From Syntrophaceae bacterium UBA2210 (lineage in GTDB: Bacteria > Desulfobacterota > Syntrophia > Syntrophales > UBA2210), in contig DCUQ01000009.1 of NCBI GenBank assembly GCA_002327865.1, forward strand, positions 1-64,000: a DNA stretch of 64,000 nt, in the 5' to 3' direction. The notes below the pieces were generated by a model that was given only the letters and a program-made list of their open reading frames with translations, ran no database searches and was not told the origin of the DNA. Below, in pieces: positions 18,899-27,466 of this stretch. Position 1 is the stretch's first letter, and every line of letters begins with the position of its first letter. Position numbers and translations under genes: made by a program.

Positions 18899-19462
18899 TG
18901 TCTCTTCTTTTAAGCGGCGCAAAGTAAAACACCCATAAAAAGCGGTATGTTCAAGAACACCTGAACCCGCTTACAGCAGTATCCCTGAAATTTTTCCACC
19001 TTTGGCATAACTTTTAGCACATCAACGCACTTTCATCGGAAATCCGAACTGCAGTGAACACCTCTTATTACTACGACAATCAAACATATCAAATGTTATG
19101 CCGGACCCCGATAAGCCTGCCCCGTGCTTGACACGGGGTTTACCCCGTACTCGATACGGGGCCTGCACCTTACTCGATACGGTGGCATCCAGATCCGTCA
19201 CCCCGGCGAAAGCCGGGGCTGGATTCCGGTTTTCACCGGAATGACAGGTTGACCCCAGATCCAGTATTTGGGCTGGTTATGGATTCCGCCCCGGCTTGGT
19301 CATCCCGGACTCCGATCCGGGACGGGCCGGAATGACGGCTTTGACATATATTGTTACCGGAGTAATAATCAGGTGTTCTTCCCTCCGGTTTTAACGGTTT
19401 CCGGAAAATAACAACAGGCCGGTTACAGGATGATCCGCAGCCGGTTGCTACAATCCGATTCC
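18899..19462. other. Intergenic region holding MITE-like repeat copy A
   Basis: No gene is seen between cfa and the convergent glycosyltransferase. Most of the stretch is the 304-bp repeat annotated separately at 19065-19368. Confidence 0.6.
19065..19368 (+). repeat. MITE-like repeat, copy A
   Basis: The element starts TTATTACTACGACAATCAAA and ends in GGAGTAATAA, an imperfect terminal inverted repeat. Inside are several short palindromes, for example CCCGTGCTTGACACGGG and GATTCCGGTTTTCACCGGAA. It shares its ends and interior with copies at 31159-31395 (opposite orientation) and 39467-39733 (same orientation). No open frame is inside, so it would be a non-autonomous element or a REP-type array. 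Confidence 0.8.
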
Positions 19463-20251
19463 CTACCCCGGCTTTATCGCCGCATCTTTAGCCGAAACCA
19501 CATGGTCTTCATTATATATACTTTCGGTAACTTTACTGTAATGGGCGGTGCTGCTCCGCTCGTAAATCTGAGCCAGCCCTTCGAAACTGTAGAAGGAGAT
19601 TTTTTCGTAGTCGATATTTCTGTGTCTGGGGCCATGCACGGCGATGCTTCGATTAACCGCGGCCGTGAAGGCATCGGGACCTGTAAGATGGAGTATCAGG
19701 AGCTTGGAATACGAGGAAACCGATCGTAAAAACCGAACATCGGGTATGTAACCATCGAGAATGTTCCGTGTCATCGTATCGATCATGGTTTCCAGGTAAG
19801 GGTGGTTCTTTGAAAAAAACAGCATCCACTGTTCATATGTCGGCGTGTTGTTTTCTATCCGGTAGATTTCATAATCCACACGCGGTTTATCCAGCAGGCA
19901 TTCATCTTCAGGCCTGATAATCCGGATCAATGGAATCTTCAACTCCATTTTTATATCCATATAAACGCCACCCTGTTTGTACAAAATGCAGTATCTCCAG
20001 AAATCGGCCCTGGCAGCCCCGAAACGGGGGTTGATATGGTTGTAGGCTCTGCGGATATCGGCGTCGAAATTCTCTTCGATGAACGCATCTTTTTCGTCAT
20101 CGTCAAAGAGAACAAACCGAAACTCCAGGTTAATCGATTTGTTACGCGTTATTATGCCGTTGATTATATCACTGTCTATATCCCTGGTTTTCCAGGTTTG
20201 ATAGACCACCAGAGGAATTTTATAAACGGAGGAAGGTACCGCATTCGACAT
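19463..20251 (-). CDS. DXD-type glycosyltransferase (OCH1/TcdA-TcdB-like)
   Basis: A 262-residue glycosyltransferase of the sugar-binding DXD group (Gly_transf_sug). It opens with IPLVVYQTWKTRDID, the usual IPKxIHQTW-type start, and has the core FGAARADFWRYCILYKQGGVYMDIK. In that core the conserved Asp of RADFWRY and the metal-binding D-x-D-equivalent MDIK lie together. A C-terminal HxxxxW-like region is not obvious. I chose the ATG at 20251, preceded by AAAGGA; a TTG six codons upstream is open. It probably adds a sugar to a surface glycan or lipid. It stands alone between cfa and the acyl-CoA operon. Confidence 0.8.
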   Translation of the reverse strand: MSNAVPSSVYKIPLVVYQTWKTRDIDSDIINGIITRNKSINLEFRFVLFDDDEKDAFIEENFDADIRRAYNHINPRFGAARADFWRYCILYKQGGVYMDIKMELKIPLIRIIRPEDECLLDKPRVDYEIYRIENNTPTYEQWMLFFSKNHPYLETMIDTMTRNILDGYIPDVRFLRSVSSYSKLLILHLTGPDAFTAAVNRSIAVHGPRHRNIDYEKISFYSFEGLAQIYERSSTAHYSKVTESIYNEDHVVSAKDAAIKPG

Positions 20252-20303
20252 AAAATATCCTTTGATCAAAAAAGATGAAGACTACTTTCGATGTGACTAT
20301 CTT

Positions 20304-20990
20304 TTATATCCATCCAAGTACGCCTCCGAAGATAACCAGGCAGGCGATATCGAAGGTCAATATTACACCCACTGTAATAACCTTGTTCTTGACGATTTTC
20401 ATATCGTAGACCCAGAAGGCGACAAGCCAGAAAGGAAGATATCCTATAAGCCAGATCAGCCATGGGAACCGGGCGCTCCACCAAGTATACTCCCAGGTAA
20501 GCACGCCTGCCAGGTTCAGGATCACCTCGACAACCACACACAAAGCAGACATGACGCACGCGATCATGATCCGGTTATTTATACCCAGAAATGTCCCCCA
20601 TTTGTACTGCGGAAGAAAAAAGGTACTCATAAGTCCCATGACGAGAAACATCAGCATAATCTCGATATTCAGTCCAACCAGGATAAGGTAAGACGTGTCG
20701 CCTCCGGGAGCACACCATACCGGAGCATATTGAGTAAAATAAAGAACCAGCGCGTTCCAGATCTCGTTAAACCAGTCCATTCCACAGAACGCCAGCCCCG
20801 CCAGTATCGCAGACCAGTTCCGGTGCGACATTTCTTTCGCGTACACAAATAAGACAAACAGCAGAAGCGGTATGACGTACCACTTGAACTGTGAAGGATC
20901 CCGCAGTATTGAAAGGGCCTGCAGTGAATAATCCGTTATCGATGCCGGATCTTTTACTATGGAAAGCGCGTGCGATGATAAACCAGCCAT
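20304..20990 (-). CDS. Polytopic membrane protein of unknown function
   Basis: A 228-residue integral membrane protein with about six hydrophobic helices, for example WYVIPLLLFVLFVYA near residue 40 and ITVGVILTFDIACLVIFGG at the C terminus. It has many Trp residues and two short amphipathic stretches (YSLQALSILRDPSQFKWY). I do not recognise its family. It is the last gene on the acyl-CoA minus strand, 49 bases after the CoA-transferase stop with a good GGAGG ribosome binding site, so it could be a transporter or membrane anchor for that pathway; this is only inferred from position. Confidence 0.75.
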   Translation of the reverse strand: MAGLSSHALSIVKDPASITDYSLQALSILRDPSQFKWYVIPLLLFVLFVYAKEMSHRNWSAILAGLAFCGMDWFNEIWNALVLYFTQYAPVWCAPGGDTSYLILVGLNIEIMLMFLVMGLMSTFFLPQYKWGTFLGINNRIMIACVMSALCVVVEVILNLAGVLTWEYTWWSARFPWLIWLIGYLPFWLVAFWVYDMKIVKNKVITVGVILTFDIACLVIFGGVLGWI

Positions 20991-21039
20991 TTCTTACCTC
21001 CGTTCTTTTCAGGTTAACGACATACGGGCCGGCGTACTG

Positions 21040-22221
21040 TCAGCTGAAAAGTCCCTCCTCCTCAAATCTGTCTACTTCCTCATCCGTGTACCCCAACGTG
21101 AGCATGACCTCCCTCGTGTGAGTCCCCGGGGGCACTCCGGCTGTTTTATATTCCTGGCATGTCTCCGAAAATTTTACCGGACCGGCAATCTGCCTCACCG
21201 TTCCGCCTGACGGAAGGTCGATCTCCACGACCAGTCCCCGCTCCTTAGCATTATCGTCATTCAAGGCTTCGGAAAGGGACAATACCGGATCGACACAGGC
21301 ATTCGTCTCGTCAAACAGAGCCATCCACTCGTCCCTGGTCTTCGTGAGTATGATCTCACGGATCTGCCGCTTGATTTCCCTTACGTCATCCGGAAAGACA
21401 CCCCCCGGAATCAAGTCGGGACGGCCGATGGCATCGCAGAAGGCTGCGAAGAACTGATGCTCCACACCGCCGAAGCCCAGGTACTCTCCATCGGAAGTCT
21501 CATAGAAATCATAAACAGATCCTCCGTTCAAGAAATATTCTTCCCGCCCAGGTTCTTTCCCGTCAATAAGAAACGCGTTTCCCGCCAGAACATTTAACGC
21601 GACCATGCCATCGGTAATCGAAATATCGATGTGCTGCCCCTTCCCCGTTATGTTGCGGGAAATGACCGAAGCCAGTATGCCGATAACCGCGTTGGCGGAA
21701 CCGGACGCGATCGCGGCGACCGGCACCCCCATAAGACTCGGTCCTTCCTTCTCTCTCCCCGAATACGACATGATGCCGGAACGCGCCAGGAAGTTGATAT
21801 CATGCCCCGCCCTGGCACGATGCGGACCTGTCTGACCATACCCTGTCAGGGAACAATAAATCATGGCGGGGTTGACTTTTCTGAGATCCTCGTATCCCAA
21901 TCCCATCTTGTCCATTACCCCGGGACGAAACTGCTCTATAAGAATGTCATAGTCCTTTATCAACCTGCGGATGACCTCCGCCGCCCCCGGGTTCTGCAAA
22001 TTCAGCGTCATGCATCGCTTGCCCCGCCCGACAAAAGCGGTGCTGAATGAAATATCGGTCCCCGGAATAAAGGGCGGCCCCAGCGATACCATATCCGGAC
22101 GCGATCCGGAGACGATCCGCAGCACGTCGGCACCCATGTCCGCGAGGCTCATGGCCGCATGAGATCCAGGCATAAGAGTCCTGATATCCAATACTTTTAA
22201 TCCATTCAGTGGTCCGGGCAT
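21040..22221 (-). CDS. Class III acyl-CoA transferase (CaiB/BaiF family)
   Basis: A 393-residue family III CoA-transferase that moves CoA between carboxylic acids through an aspartyl-CoA anhydride. The N terminus reads LNGLKVLDIRTLMPGSHAAM, and the catalytic Asp lies in ARAGHDINFLARSGIMSY, the position of Asp169 in formyl-CoA transferase. The C-terminal PPGTHTREVMLTLGYTDEEV is typical. An AGGAGG site lies upstream. It would activate or transfer an acid substrate for the hydratase, dehydrogenase and thiolase encoded upstream on the same strand. The substrate cannot be deduced. Confidence 0.9.
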   Translation of the reverse strand: MPGPLNGLKVLDIRTLMPGSHAAMSLADMGADVLRIVSGSRPDMVSLGPPFIPGTDISFSTAFVGRGKRCMTLNLQNPGAAEVIRRLIKDYDILIEQFRPGVMDKMGLGYEDLRKVNPAMIYCSLTGYGQTGPHRARAGHDINFLARSGIMSYSGREKEGPSLMGVPVAAIASGSANAVIGILASVISRNITGKGQHIDISITDGMVALNVLAGNAFLIDGKEPGREEYFLNGGSVYDFYETSDGEYLGFGGVEHQFFAAFCDAIGRPDLIPGGVFPDDVREIKRQIREIILTKTRDEWMALFDETNACVDPVLSLSEALNDDNAKERGLVVEIDLPSGGTVRQIAGPVKFSETCQEYKTAGVPPGTHTREVMLTLGYTDEEVDRFEEEGLFS

Positions 22222-22354
22222 ACGAAATACCTCCTCATGCCGGCTTTGCTAGCCGGGGTTTTCTCCTGCCGCCACAGCGGCGCCACCGGAATCTCTCATA
22301 CCGTTCCTGCGGCAGGGCATCGCCGATATTGAATTTCGGCGGCATCCCGTCAGA

Positions 22355-23263
22355 TCACTGCAGAAGCGGGCTCAATTTGCCGAACATGGTCATGACCTGA
22401 TCGAAATATTCCGGGTTTTCAAGGCTCATGATACTGTCCCAGTTCTCCATGATCTCCTCGGGAGTGGGAATTTTCCTGCCATCAGAGAGTATCGCGCCCG
22501 GGCCGGTCATTATCGCGGTCCGGCTGTAATAGCCCATGGCGGCATTGATGATAACCCCGGAGTCCATGCATTGCCTGGAACAGAGATAAAGCACCAGCGG
22601 GGTGACGAAATCGGGTTTCATCCTGGCCATAAGATCGGGGGGCAGGACATCTTCCGTAAGCCGCGAACCGGCGACGGGAATGATAACATTGGTGTTGATA
22701 TTGTATTTGGCTCCCTCGAGTTTCAGAACATTGGCAAGTCCTACAAGGCCGGCCTTTGCCGAAGCATAGTTGCTCTGTCCGAAGTTTCCGAACATCCCGG
22801 CACCCGATGTCGTCATGATGATCCTGCCGTAGCCGTTTTCACGCATATTCGCGAAGGCCGGTCTCGTAACGCAGTACGCACCTTTCAGGTGTACACCGAC
22901 GACGGCGTCCCAGTTTTCTTCTTCCATCTTGTAAAACGTCTTGTCCCTGATTATACCGGCGTTATTTACAAGTATATCGACCTTGCCGAACGCATCGATC
23001 GCCGCCTGGACAATCCTTTCCCCTCCCTCAACCGTTGCCACGTTATCGTAGTTAGGAACCGCCTCGCCGCCTGATTCTCTTATTTCTTCAACGACCTTGT
23101 CAGCGGCGGCGGTGTCCGACCCGGTACCATCTCTCGTGCCGCCGAGATCGTTTACCACCACCCAGGCTCCCCGCTTTGCAAATTCCAGCGCGTGACACCT
23201 GCCCAGCCCCGCGCCCGCTCCGGTTACGATAGCAACGCTGCCCGTGAAATCAATCTTCGGCAT
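22355..23263 (-). CDS. SDR-family (3R)-hydroxyacyl-CoA dehydrogenase-like
   Basis: A 302-residue short-chain dehydrogenase. The NAD(P) motif is VAIVTGAGAGLGRCHALEFA and is followed by VVVNDLGGTRDG, a hallmark of the peroxisomal multifunctional-enzyme-2 (HSD17B4) dehydrogenase domain. NNAG appears as LVNNAGIIRD, and the catalytic Ser-Tyr-Lys triad lies in TTSGAGMFGNFGQSNYASAK. I chose the ATG at 23263 on the GGGGAGG site; a longer frame begins at 23293. In HSD17B4 the dehydrogenase is fused to a MaoC hydratase; here the MaoC genes are separate and adjacent, which supports a beta-oxidation-type role. Confidence 0.88.
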   Translation of the reverse strand: MPKIDFTGSVAIVTGAGAGLGRCHALEFAKRGAWVVVNDLGGTRDGTGSDTAAADKVVEEIRESGGEAVPNYDNVATVEGGERIVQAAIDAFGKVDILVNNAGIIRDKTFYKMEEENWDAVVGVHLKGAYCVTRPAFANMRENGYGRIIMTTSGAGMFGNFGQSNYASAKAGLVGLANVLKLEGAKYNINTNVIIPVAGSRLTEDVLPPDLMARMKPDFVTPLVLYLCSRQCMDSGVIINAAMGYYSRTAIMTGPGAILSDGRKIPTPEEIMENWDSIMSLENPEYFDQVMTMFGKLSPLLQ

Positions 23264-23289
23264 ATCACCACACCTCCCCCTTACAATTT

Positions 23290-23727
23290 TCATCGGCTCC
23301 TGCCAGGCAGGGATGCCTCGAAATGACCCGTCAACTTGACATCTTCAGTTTCATCCCGTGCGACGACCTCGCAACAGATAATATTCTCACCATGTTCCAC
23401 GCGCTTATCCGTTACCCTGCCCGTAATACGGATGGTACTCCCCGGTTTTGTCATTCCGGAAAAACGGACACCGAACTTTTTCAGGTACTTTTTCGGCACC
23501 CAGCCGGTAATCGCCTGCCCCGCAAACCCCATGATCAGCATGCCGTGTGCGATGACACCATCTTTCATGCCGACAGCCCTGGCAAAATCATCATCGGTAT
23601 GGAGGGGATTGAAATCGCCCGATGCCCCGGCATACATAACATGCTGAAGCTTCAGCAACGGGCCCTTAACCAGCTCGGGCATTTCGTCCCCCACCCGGAC
23701 ATCTTCATAAAACAGCTCGTGTGTCAT
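23290..23727 (-). CDS. MaoC-like (R)-specific enoyl-CoA hydratase, catalytic hot-dog
   Basis: A 145-residue single hot-dog protein with the hydratase-2 pattern ASGDFNPLHTDDDFARAVG, in which Asp and His are the catalytic pair, followed by VIAHGMLIMGFAG. It hydrates trans-2-enoyl-CoA to (3R)-hydroxyacyl-CoA, the substrate form for an HSD17B4-type dehydrogenase such as its downstream neighbour. It sits 10 bases from the stop of the second MaoC-like gene, suggesting the two form a heteromer as in HadAB/HadBC. Confidence 0.88.
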   Translation of the reverse strand: MTHELFYEDVRVGDEMPELVKGPLLKLQHVMYAGASGDFNPLHTDDDFARAVGMKDGVIAHGMLIMGFAGQAITGWVPKKYLKKFGVRFSGMTKPGSTIRITGRVTDKRVEHGENIICCEVVARDETEDVKLTGHFEASLPGRSR

Positions 23728-23737
23728 GATAATCCTC

Positions 23738-24187
23738 CTACTTTCTCTCGATGATGAGCGATCTGGACTTCGCGACGTCTTCGCCCTGCTGATTTCTGTA
23801 AAGAACCTCCAGGGTAATCATATCCATTTTTGAACCGGATCTGCTCTCTTTCTCCTCCGCCTTTACCACTTTCGGTATCCCGGTGATGGTATCCCCCGGA
23901 TAGATCTGCCGGTAATATTCGTATTCTTCTTCGCCGTGCAGCACCATCAAGATATTAATCTTAAGATCGACGATGAGATCGGGCATCCTGCCGCACCACA
24001 TCATGGGAACCGTCAAAAACGTAGGGGGAGCGGGGGTATCCTTATATCCCTGCGCCACAGCCGCTTCTCTGTCCAGATAAATAGGATCAGGGTCGCCGAT
24101 CGCCTGCGCGAGTTCCCTGATCTTGCCCCGTTCCACCTCCCACACGATCGGCGGATACTCTTTGCCGACCTTTGATAAATCAGCCAT
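23738..24187 (-). CDS. MaoC-like N-terminal-type dehydratase partner (FAS1_DH region)
   Basis: A 149-residue hot-dog protein resembling the non-catalytic half of HadA/HadC-type dehydratases: VWEVERGKIRELAQAIGDPDPIYLD at the start and PPTFLTVPMMW in the middle. The catalytic Asp-x4-His of hydratase 2 is not evident: the equivalent segment reads IGDPDPIYLDREAA. It probably supplies the acyl-chain tunnel for the adjacent catalytic MaoC. A GGAGG-type site lies just upstream (AAAGGAGGTAATCC). Confidence 0.82.
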   Translation of the reverse strand: MADLSKVGKEYPPIVWEVERGKIRELAQAIGDPDPIYLDREAAVAQGYKDTPAPPTFLTVPMMWCGRMPDLIVDLKINILMVLHGEEEYEYYRQIYPGDTITGIPKVVKAEEKESRSGSKMDMITLEVLYRNQQGEDVAKSRSLIIERK

Positions 24188-24216
24188 GGATTACCTCCTT
24201 TCGAGGAATATACACT

Positions 24217-25422
24217 CTATGCGCCATATCTGCCGATAATGGCGATACTGCACACGTTCATGAAGGGAAATCCTCCCAGGTTGTGAGTCAGCCCGATTTT
24301 AGGATCATTCAACTGGCGATCCCCCGCCCTTCCCTGCAACTGCAGGTACATCTCATACAGCATGCGCAGGCCGGACGCTCCGATGGGATGGCCGAAACAT
24401 TTCAACCCCCCGTCGACCTGACACGGTAGCCGGCCGTCGAGATCATAAAAGCCGTTCATAACGTCCCGGGGTGCCTGACCCCGTTCGGATATATGCAGAT
24501 CCTCCATCGTGACAAGTTCTGTAATCGAGAAACAGTCATGTACCTCCATCATACTGATCTCTTTCCTCGGATCACTTATCCCGGCTTCTTTATAAGCAGC
24601 CGTGCTCGCCTTGGATGTCGTAATGAAATGAGCCCCGTCCCAGTCATAGGCGATCTCCGTCCCGTTGCTGAGCGAAAGTTGAAGTGCCTTCACCGAGACG
24701 ATATCCTTTTTGCCGAGCGATTTCGCGATCTCCGGCGTCGTCACGATCGCGCAGGCGGAACCGTCGCTGACGCCGCAACAATCGAACAACCCCAGGGGAT
24801 AAGCAATATACGGAGCATTGATAACCTGTTCCTCGGTCACGACCTTCCTCAAATGCGCTTTCGGGTTGAGGGCCCCGTTCGCGTGGCTCTTTACCGAAAC
24901 GTGCGCGATGGCCCGCTTGACCTCGGCCATATCCAGACCGTATTTCGCCGCATACCCGGTAGCCAGCATCGCAAAAGCCCCCGGCGCCGTCATGTTAGCC
25001 ATCCATAGCTGGTTGAACACCCCCATCAGCGAGCTGAATTCCGGCAGACCGCCATACCCCATGTCTTTCAGCTTTTCGACGCCGATCGCGAGTGCTATGT
25101 CGCAGGCGCCGGATGCTACCGCGTAGACCGCGCCCCTGAACGATTCCGTCCCGCTCGCGCAGTAATTCTCAACACGCGTGGCGGATATATTCGGGAGCCG
25201 CAAAGCCATGGAAACGGGAAGCGCGCTTTTTCCTGCACCAGCTTCGTCGAAACAGTTGCCTAGCCACGCAGCCTGAATATCCCTCCGCTCGATTCCGGCA
25301 TCTCCCAGGCACTCCTCGAATGCCTCGACCATCAGATCTTCAGAATCGTCATTCCAGCGTTCTCCGAACCTGGTGCATCCCATGCCCAGTATCGCCACCT
25401 TGTCTCTGATCCCGGTCGCCAT
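24217..25422 (-). CDS. SCP2-type thiolase (acetyl-CoA acetyltransferase family)
   Basis: A 401-residue thiolase of the SCP2/SCP-x group, which cleaves or forms beta-ketoacyl-CoA. The nucleophilic Cys lies in VENYCASGTESFRGA, the active-site His in CFGHPIGASGLRM, and the C-terminal Cys in NVCSIAIIG. The N terminus is DKVAILGMGCTRFGERW. SCP2 thiolases commonly work with a separate DUF35 (OB-fold) subunit; here that domain is fused to the gene immediately upstream, and the start overlaps that gene's stop by one base (TAATG). In an operon with hydratases and a dehydrogenase it would perform the final C-C cleavage. Confidence 0.9.
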   Translation of the reverse strand: MATGIRDKVAILGMGCTRFGERWNDDSEDLMVEAFEECLGDAGIERRDIQAAWLGNCFDEAGAGKSALPVSMALRLPNISATRVENYCASGTESFRGAVYAVASGACDIALAIGVEKLKDMGYGGLPEFSSLMGVFNQLWMANMTAPGAFAMLATGYAAKYGLDMAEVKRAIAHVSVKSHANGALNPKAHLRKVVTEEQVINAPYIAYPLGLFDCCGVSDGSACAIVTTPEIAKSLGKKDIVSVKALQLSLSNGTEIAYDWDGAHFITTSKASTAAYKEAGISDPRKEISMMEVHDCFSITELVTMEDLHISERGQAPRDVMNGFYDLDGRLPCQVDGGLKCFGHPIGASGLRMLYEMYLQLQGRAGDRQLNDPKIGLTHNLGGFPFMNVCSIAIIGRYGA

Positions 25423-26888
25423 TACACATCACCTCCTTCCACCCGTGGCACGGCCTTCCAGAAATACCCGGTAAATACCCGGCTTTTGTCGTAATAACGC
25501 TTTCTGAAAGACATTTTCACCTTCATCCCCACCCCGATCTGATCAAGGTCACAATCAGTAAAATCGAGCATGGTCCTTCCGCCGCCGTCATATCCCACCA
25601 GCCCGTATATGGCAGGCGGATCGACAGACGGGGAAAGCATATCTCCGGTAAACATGAGAATTTCGGCTTCTCTGTCCGCAAATTCATATTCGTCGAACTC
25701 GCCGACAGCCCAGCAATCCGGATTAACGCAGACCGGCATCGCGGGAATCTGGGGAGTTCCGCATTTTCTGCACCGCGCACCTACCAGACCGAACAACAAT
25801 TTTCGTTTTCTCCACAAAACCGTAAGCGCGGTATTCGGATTGGCCTCACCCCTGATTCCCAGGTCGGCGACGATAAGGTCCCGGAACTTCGTATACTTTT
25901 GATAACTTTCCAGCTCGGATCTGTTCGCGAGCGATCCCCTCATCCCAAGCGGTACTTTGAAATCCCTTATCTTTTCGGTCACTTCGAACGCCAGAACATC
26001 GCATCCCTGGCCGAAACTCGCCAGCAGCAGTTTGTCCCCGGCTTTCGCCTCTTCCAGCGCCGACACGAACATGACCAGCGGGTGGGCCGTGCCGGTATCG
26101 CCGCAGACCGCGTGCATATTATTCTGTACGTTTTCTTTTTTTATACCGAGTTTCCCCGCGATATCCCTGTGGGTACCCCCGAAATAACAGGGGTATATCA
26201 CCTTGTCGAAATCACCGATCTTCATCCCCGTCTTTTTCAGGAAACCGTCGATTGCCAGGGGTATGATCTTTCCATAACCCTCATCACGCTGCCATCGCTC
26301 TTCCCAGCCATAATCGAATTCCCTGCCGGCGCCTTTGTAATGATCGATGAAATCACAGTTTAGAGAGTAGCTTCCCATGAATTCCGCTATCACGTTATCC
26401 CTTCCGAACAGCAAGGCCGCAGCCCCGTCACCGAAAAACATTTCAAGCATGGTTGCCATCTTTGTCCTGCGCTGATCGGAGGCCACCACAAGAATATTAT
26501 TCCTCCTTCCGGCCTCGATCGATTCCAGTGCCGCGATTGCCGCCGACGTCCCGGCCTTGATACATGAAGTAAAATCGGCATTCGAAACACCTTCTTCTCT
26601 CATGTTGAGCGCCGCGGCGACGATCCCCGCATTGAGCCGGTCGGCAAAGGGAAGCGTAGTGGAAGCGAGACTGATACCATCCAGGATATTTCTGTCTCTG
26701 CCGTTCATGCAATCCCGGGCCGCGGCAACCGCCATGCTGACGGCATCTTCATCCCAGTTGGCGACCGACTTTTCCCCGTCCGCGACCGACATGATAACGG
26801 GAGAATACCAGGCCATATTCCGGACAATCGTCTTTCTGCTCAATCTGTACCGTGGTATATATCCGCCATAGGATGTAATACCAACCAT
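25422..26888 (-). CDS. HMG-CoA synthase-fold protein fused to a C-terminal DUF35 OB-fold
   Basis: A 488-residue two-domain protein. Residues 1 to about 340 have the thiolase-like fold of HMG-CoA synthases, with VGITSYGGYIPRYRLSR at the start, the nucleophilic Cys in DFTSCIKAGTSAAIAAL, and FGDGAAALLFG. Residues about 370-485 form a rubredoxin-like zinc knuckle (ARCRKCG ... CVNPDCW) followed by an OB-fold typical of DUF35. By eye, the acid that is Glu in the archaeal GSESHPYA motif is Thr here (ASTTLPFA), and the active-site His is Pro (VIYPCYFGG). True HMG-CoA synthase activity is therefore doubtful. It is the first gene of the acyl-CoA operon and probably forms a complex with the downstream thiolase. 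Confidence 0.85.
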   Translation of the reverse strand: MVGITSYGGYIPRYRLSRKTIVRNMAWYSPVIMSVADGEKSVANWDEDAVSMAVAAARDCMNGRDRNILDGISLASTTLPFADRLNAGIVAAALNMREEGVSNADFTSCIKAGTSAAIAALESIEAGRRNNILVVASDQRRTKMATMLEMFFGDGAAALLFGRDNVIAEFMGSYSLNCDFIDHYKGAGREFDYGWEERWQRDEGYGKIIPLAIDGFLKKTGMKIGDFDKVIYPCYFGGTHRDIAGKLGIKKENVQNNMHAVCGDTGTAHPLVMFVSALEEAKAGDKLLLASFGQGCDVLAFEVTEKIRDFKVPLGMRGSLANRSELESYQKYTKFRDLIVADLGIRGEANPNTALTVLWRKRKLLFGLVGARCRKCGTPQIPAMPVCVNPDCWAVGEFDEYEFADREAEILMFTGDMLSPSVDPPAIYGLVGYDGGGRTMLDFTDCDLDQIGVGMKVKMSFRKRYYDKSRVFTGYFWKAVPRVEGGDV

Positions 26889-27466
26889 AAGAAGCCCTCC
26901 TTCCCTCTCATATCATTCCAATATTATTTCAAATAACGACAACGGATACATGCAGGCGCACTACCGCGCCGAAGCAGACAGTTACTGCCTGGCCTTCCCG
27001 ATACGATTATAAAATATCCTGGTGTATTCGAATATGCGTTGATGCGCCTGTGATAGAGTCCGGTATGTTTCACAGTAGACGAGTCCCGTCATTAATGGTG
27101 GAAAAGCGTTCCGTCACCGCATTACGGCAACGCCCACAGCCACTCATACTCTGTATAACATCATGCTCTTTCAGCAGCTTTACGACAAGGTCCGCGGATT
27201 CTCCCGGTCGAAATGGATGACCCTCCGCGGCCTCTTGTGCTGTATGATGATGACAAGGATTTTCTGCCATATACCTTGCCGTTTAATTCTGACAAGAGTT
27301 ACCAGAGTATATACGGAAATTGCAATCCATATCTTCGTTTCCAACATATTTTTTCCAGCGATACCGGCGGGTGGCACTCCGGTTTCCACCTGGCATAAAA
27401 ATGCCGAATTGGTTATGATACTTTTTCGAGATCCCTGATTACAGGAAAAGGAGGACAATCGATTCC
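26889..27466. other. Intergenic region with an IS4-like remnant
   Basis: Between the divergent acyl-CoA operon and the MBL hydrolase no intact gene is supported. The only recognisable trace is a transposase fragment at 27279-27350, minus strand. Other short open frames overlap one another and have no ribosome binding sites. Confidence 0.5.
27279..27350 (-). pseudogene. Decayed IS4-family transposase C-terminal fragment
   Basis: The translated segment NMLETKIWIAISVYTLVTLV resembles the conserved C-terminal helix of IS4-type transposases (typically TQIWIAISVYVLVAIV). It is embedded in a short frame with no transposase catalytic residues around it, so at most a relic remains. No terminal inverted repeats were identified. 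Similarity was judged from memory of the family only. Confidence 0.35.

Noticed and set aside
19009-19027. Sigma-54-like promoter (TGGCATAACTTTTAGC)
   Set aside because: The GG-to-GC spacing is one base too long for sigma-54, and no gene follows on that strand.
19137-19340. CRISPR-like array of palindromes
   Set aside because: Palindromes differ in sequence and spacing and there are no uniform spacers; they are parts of the MITE-like repeat.
27070-27438. Overlapping short frames in the IS4-like region as genes
   Set aside because: No ribosome binding sites; the frames overlap one another on both strands and only one segment resembles a known protein.
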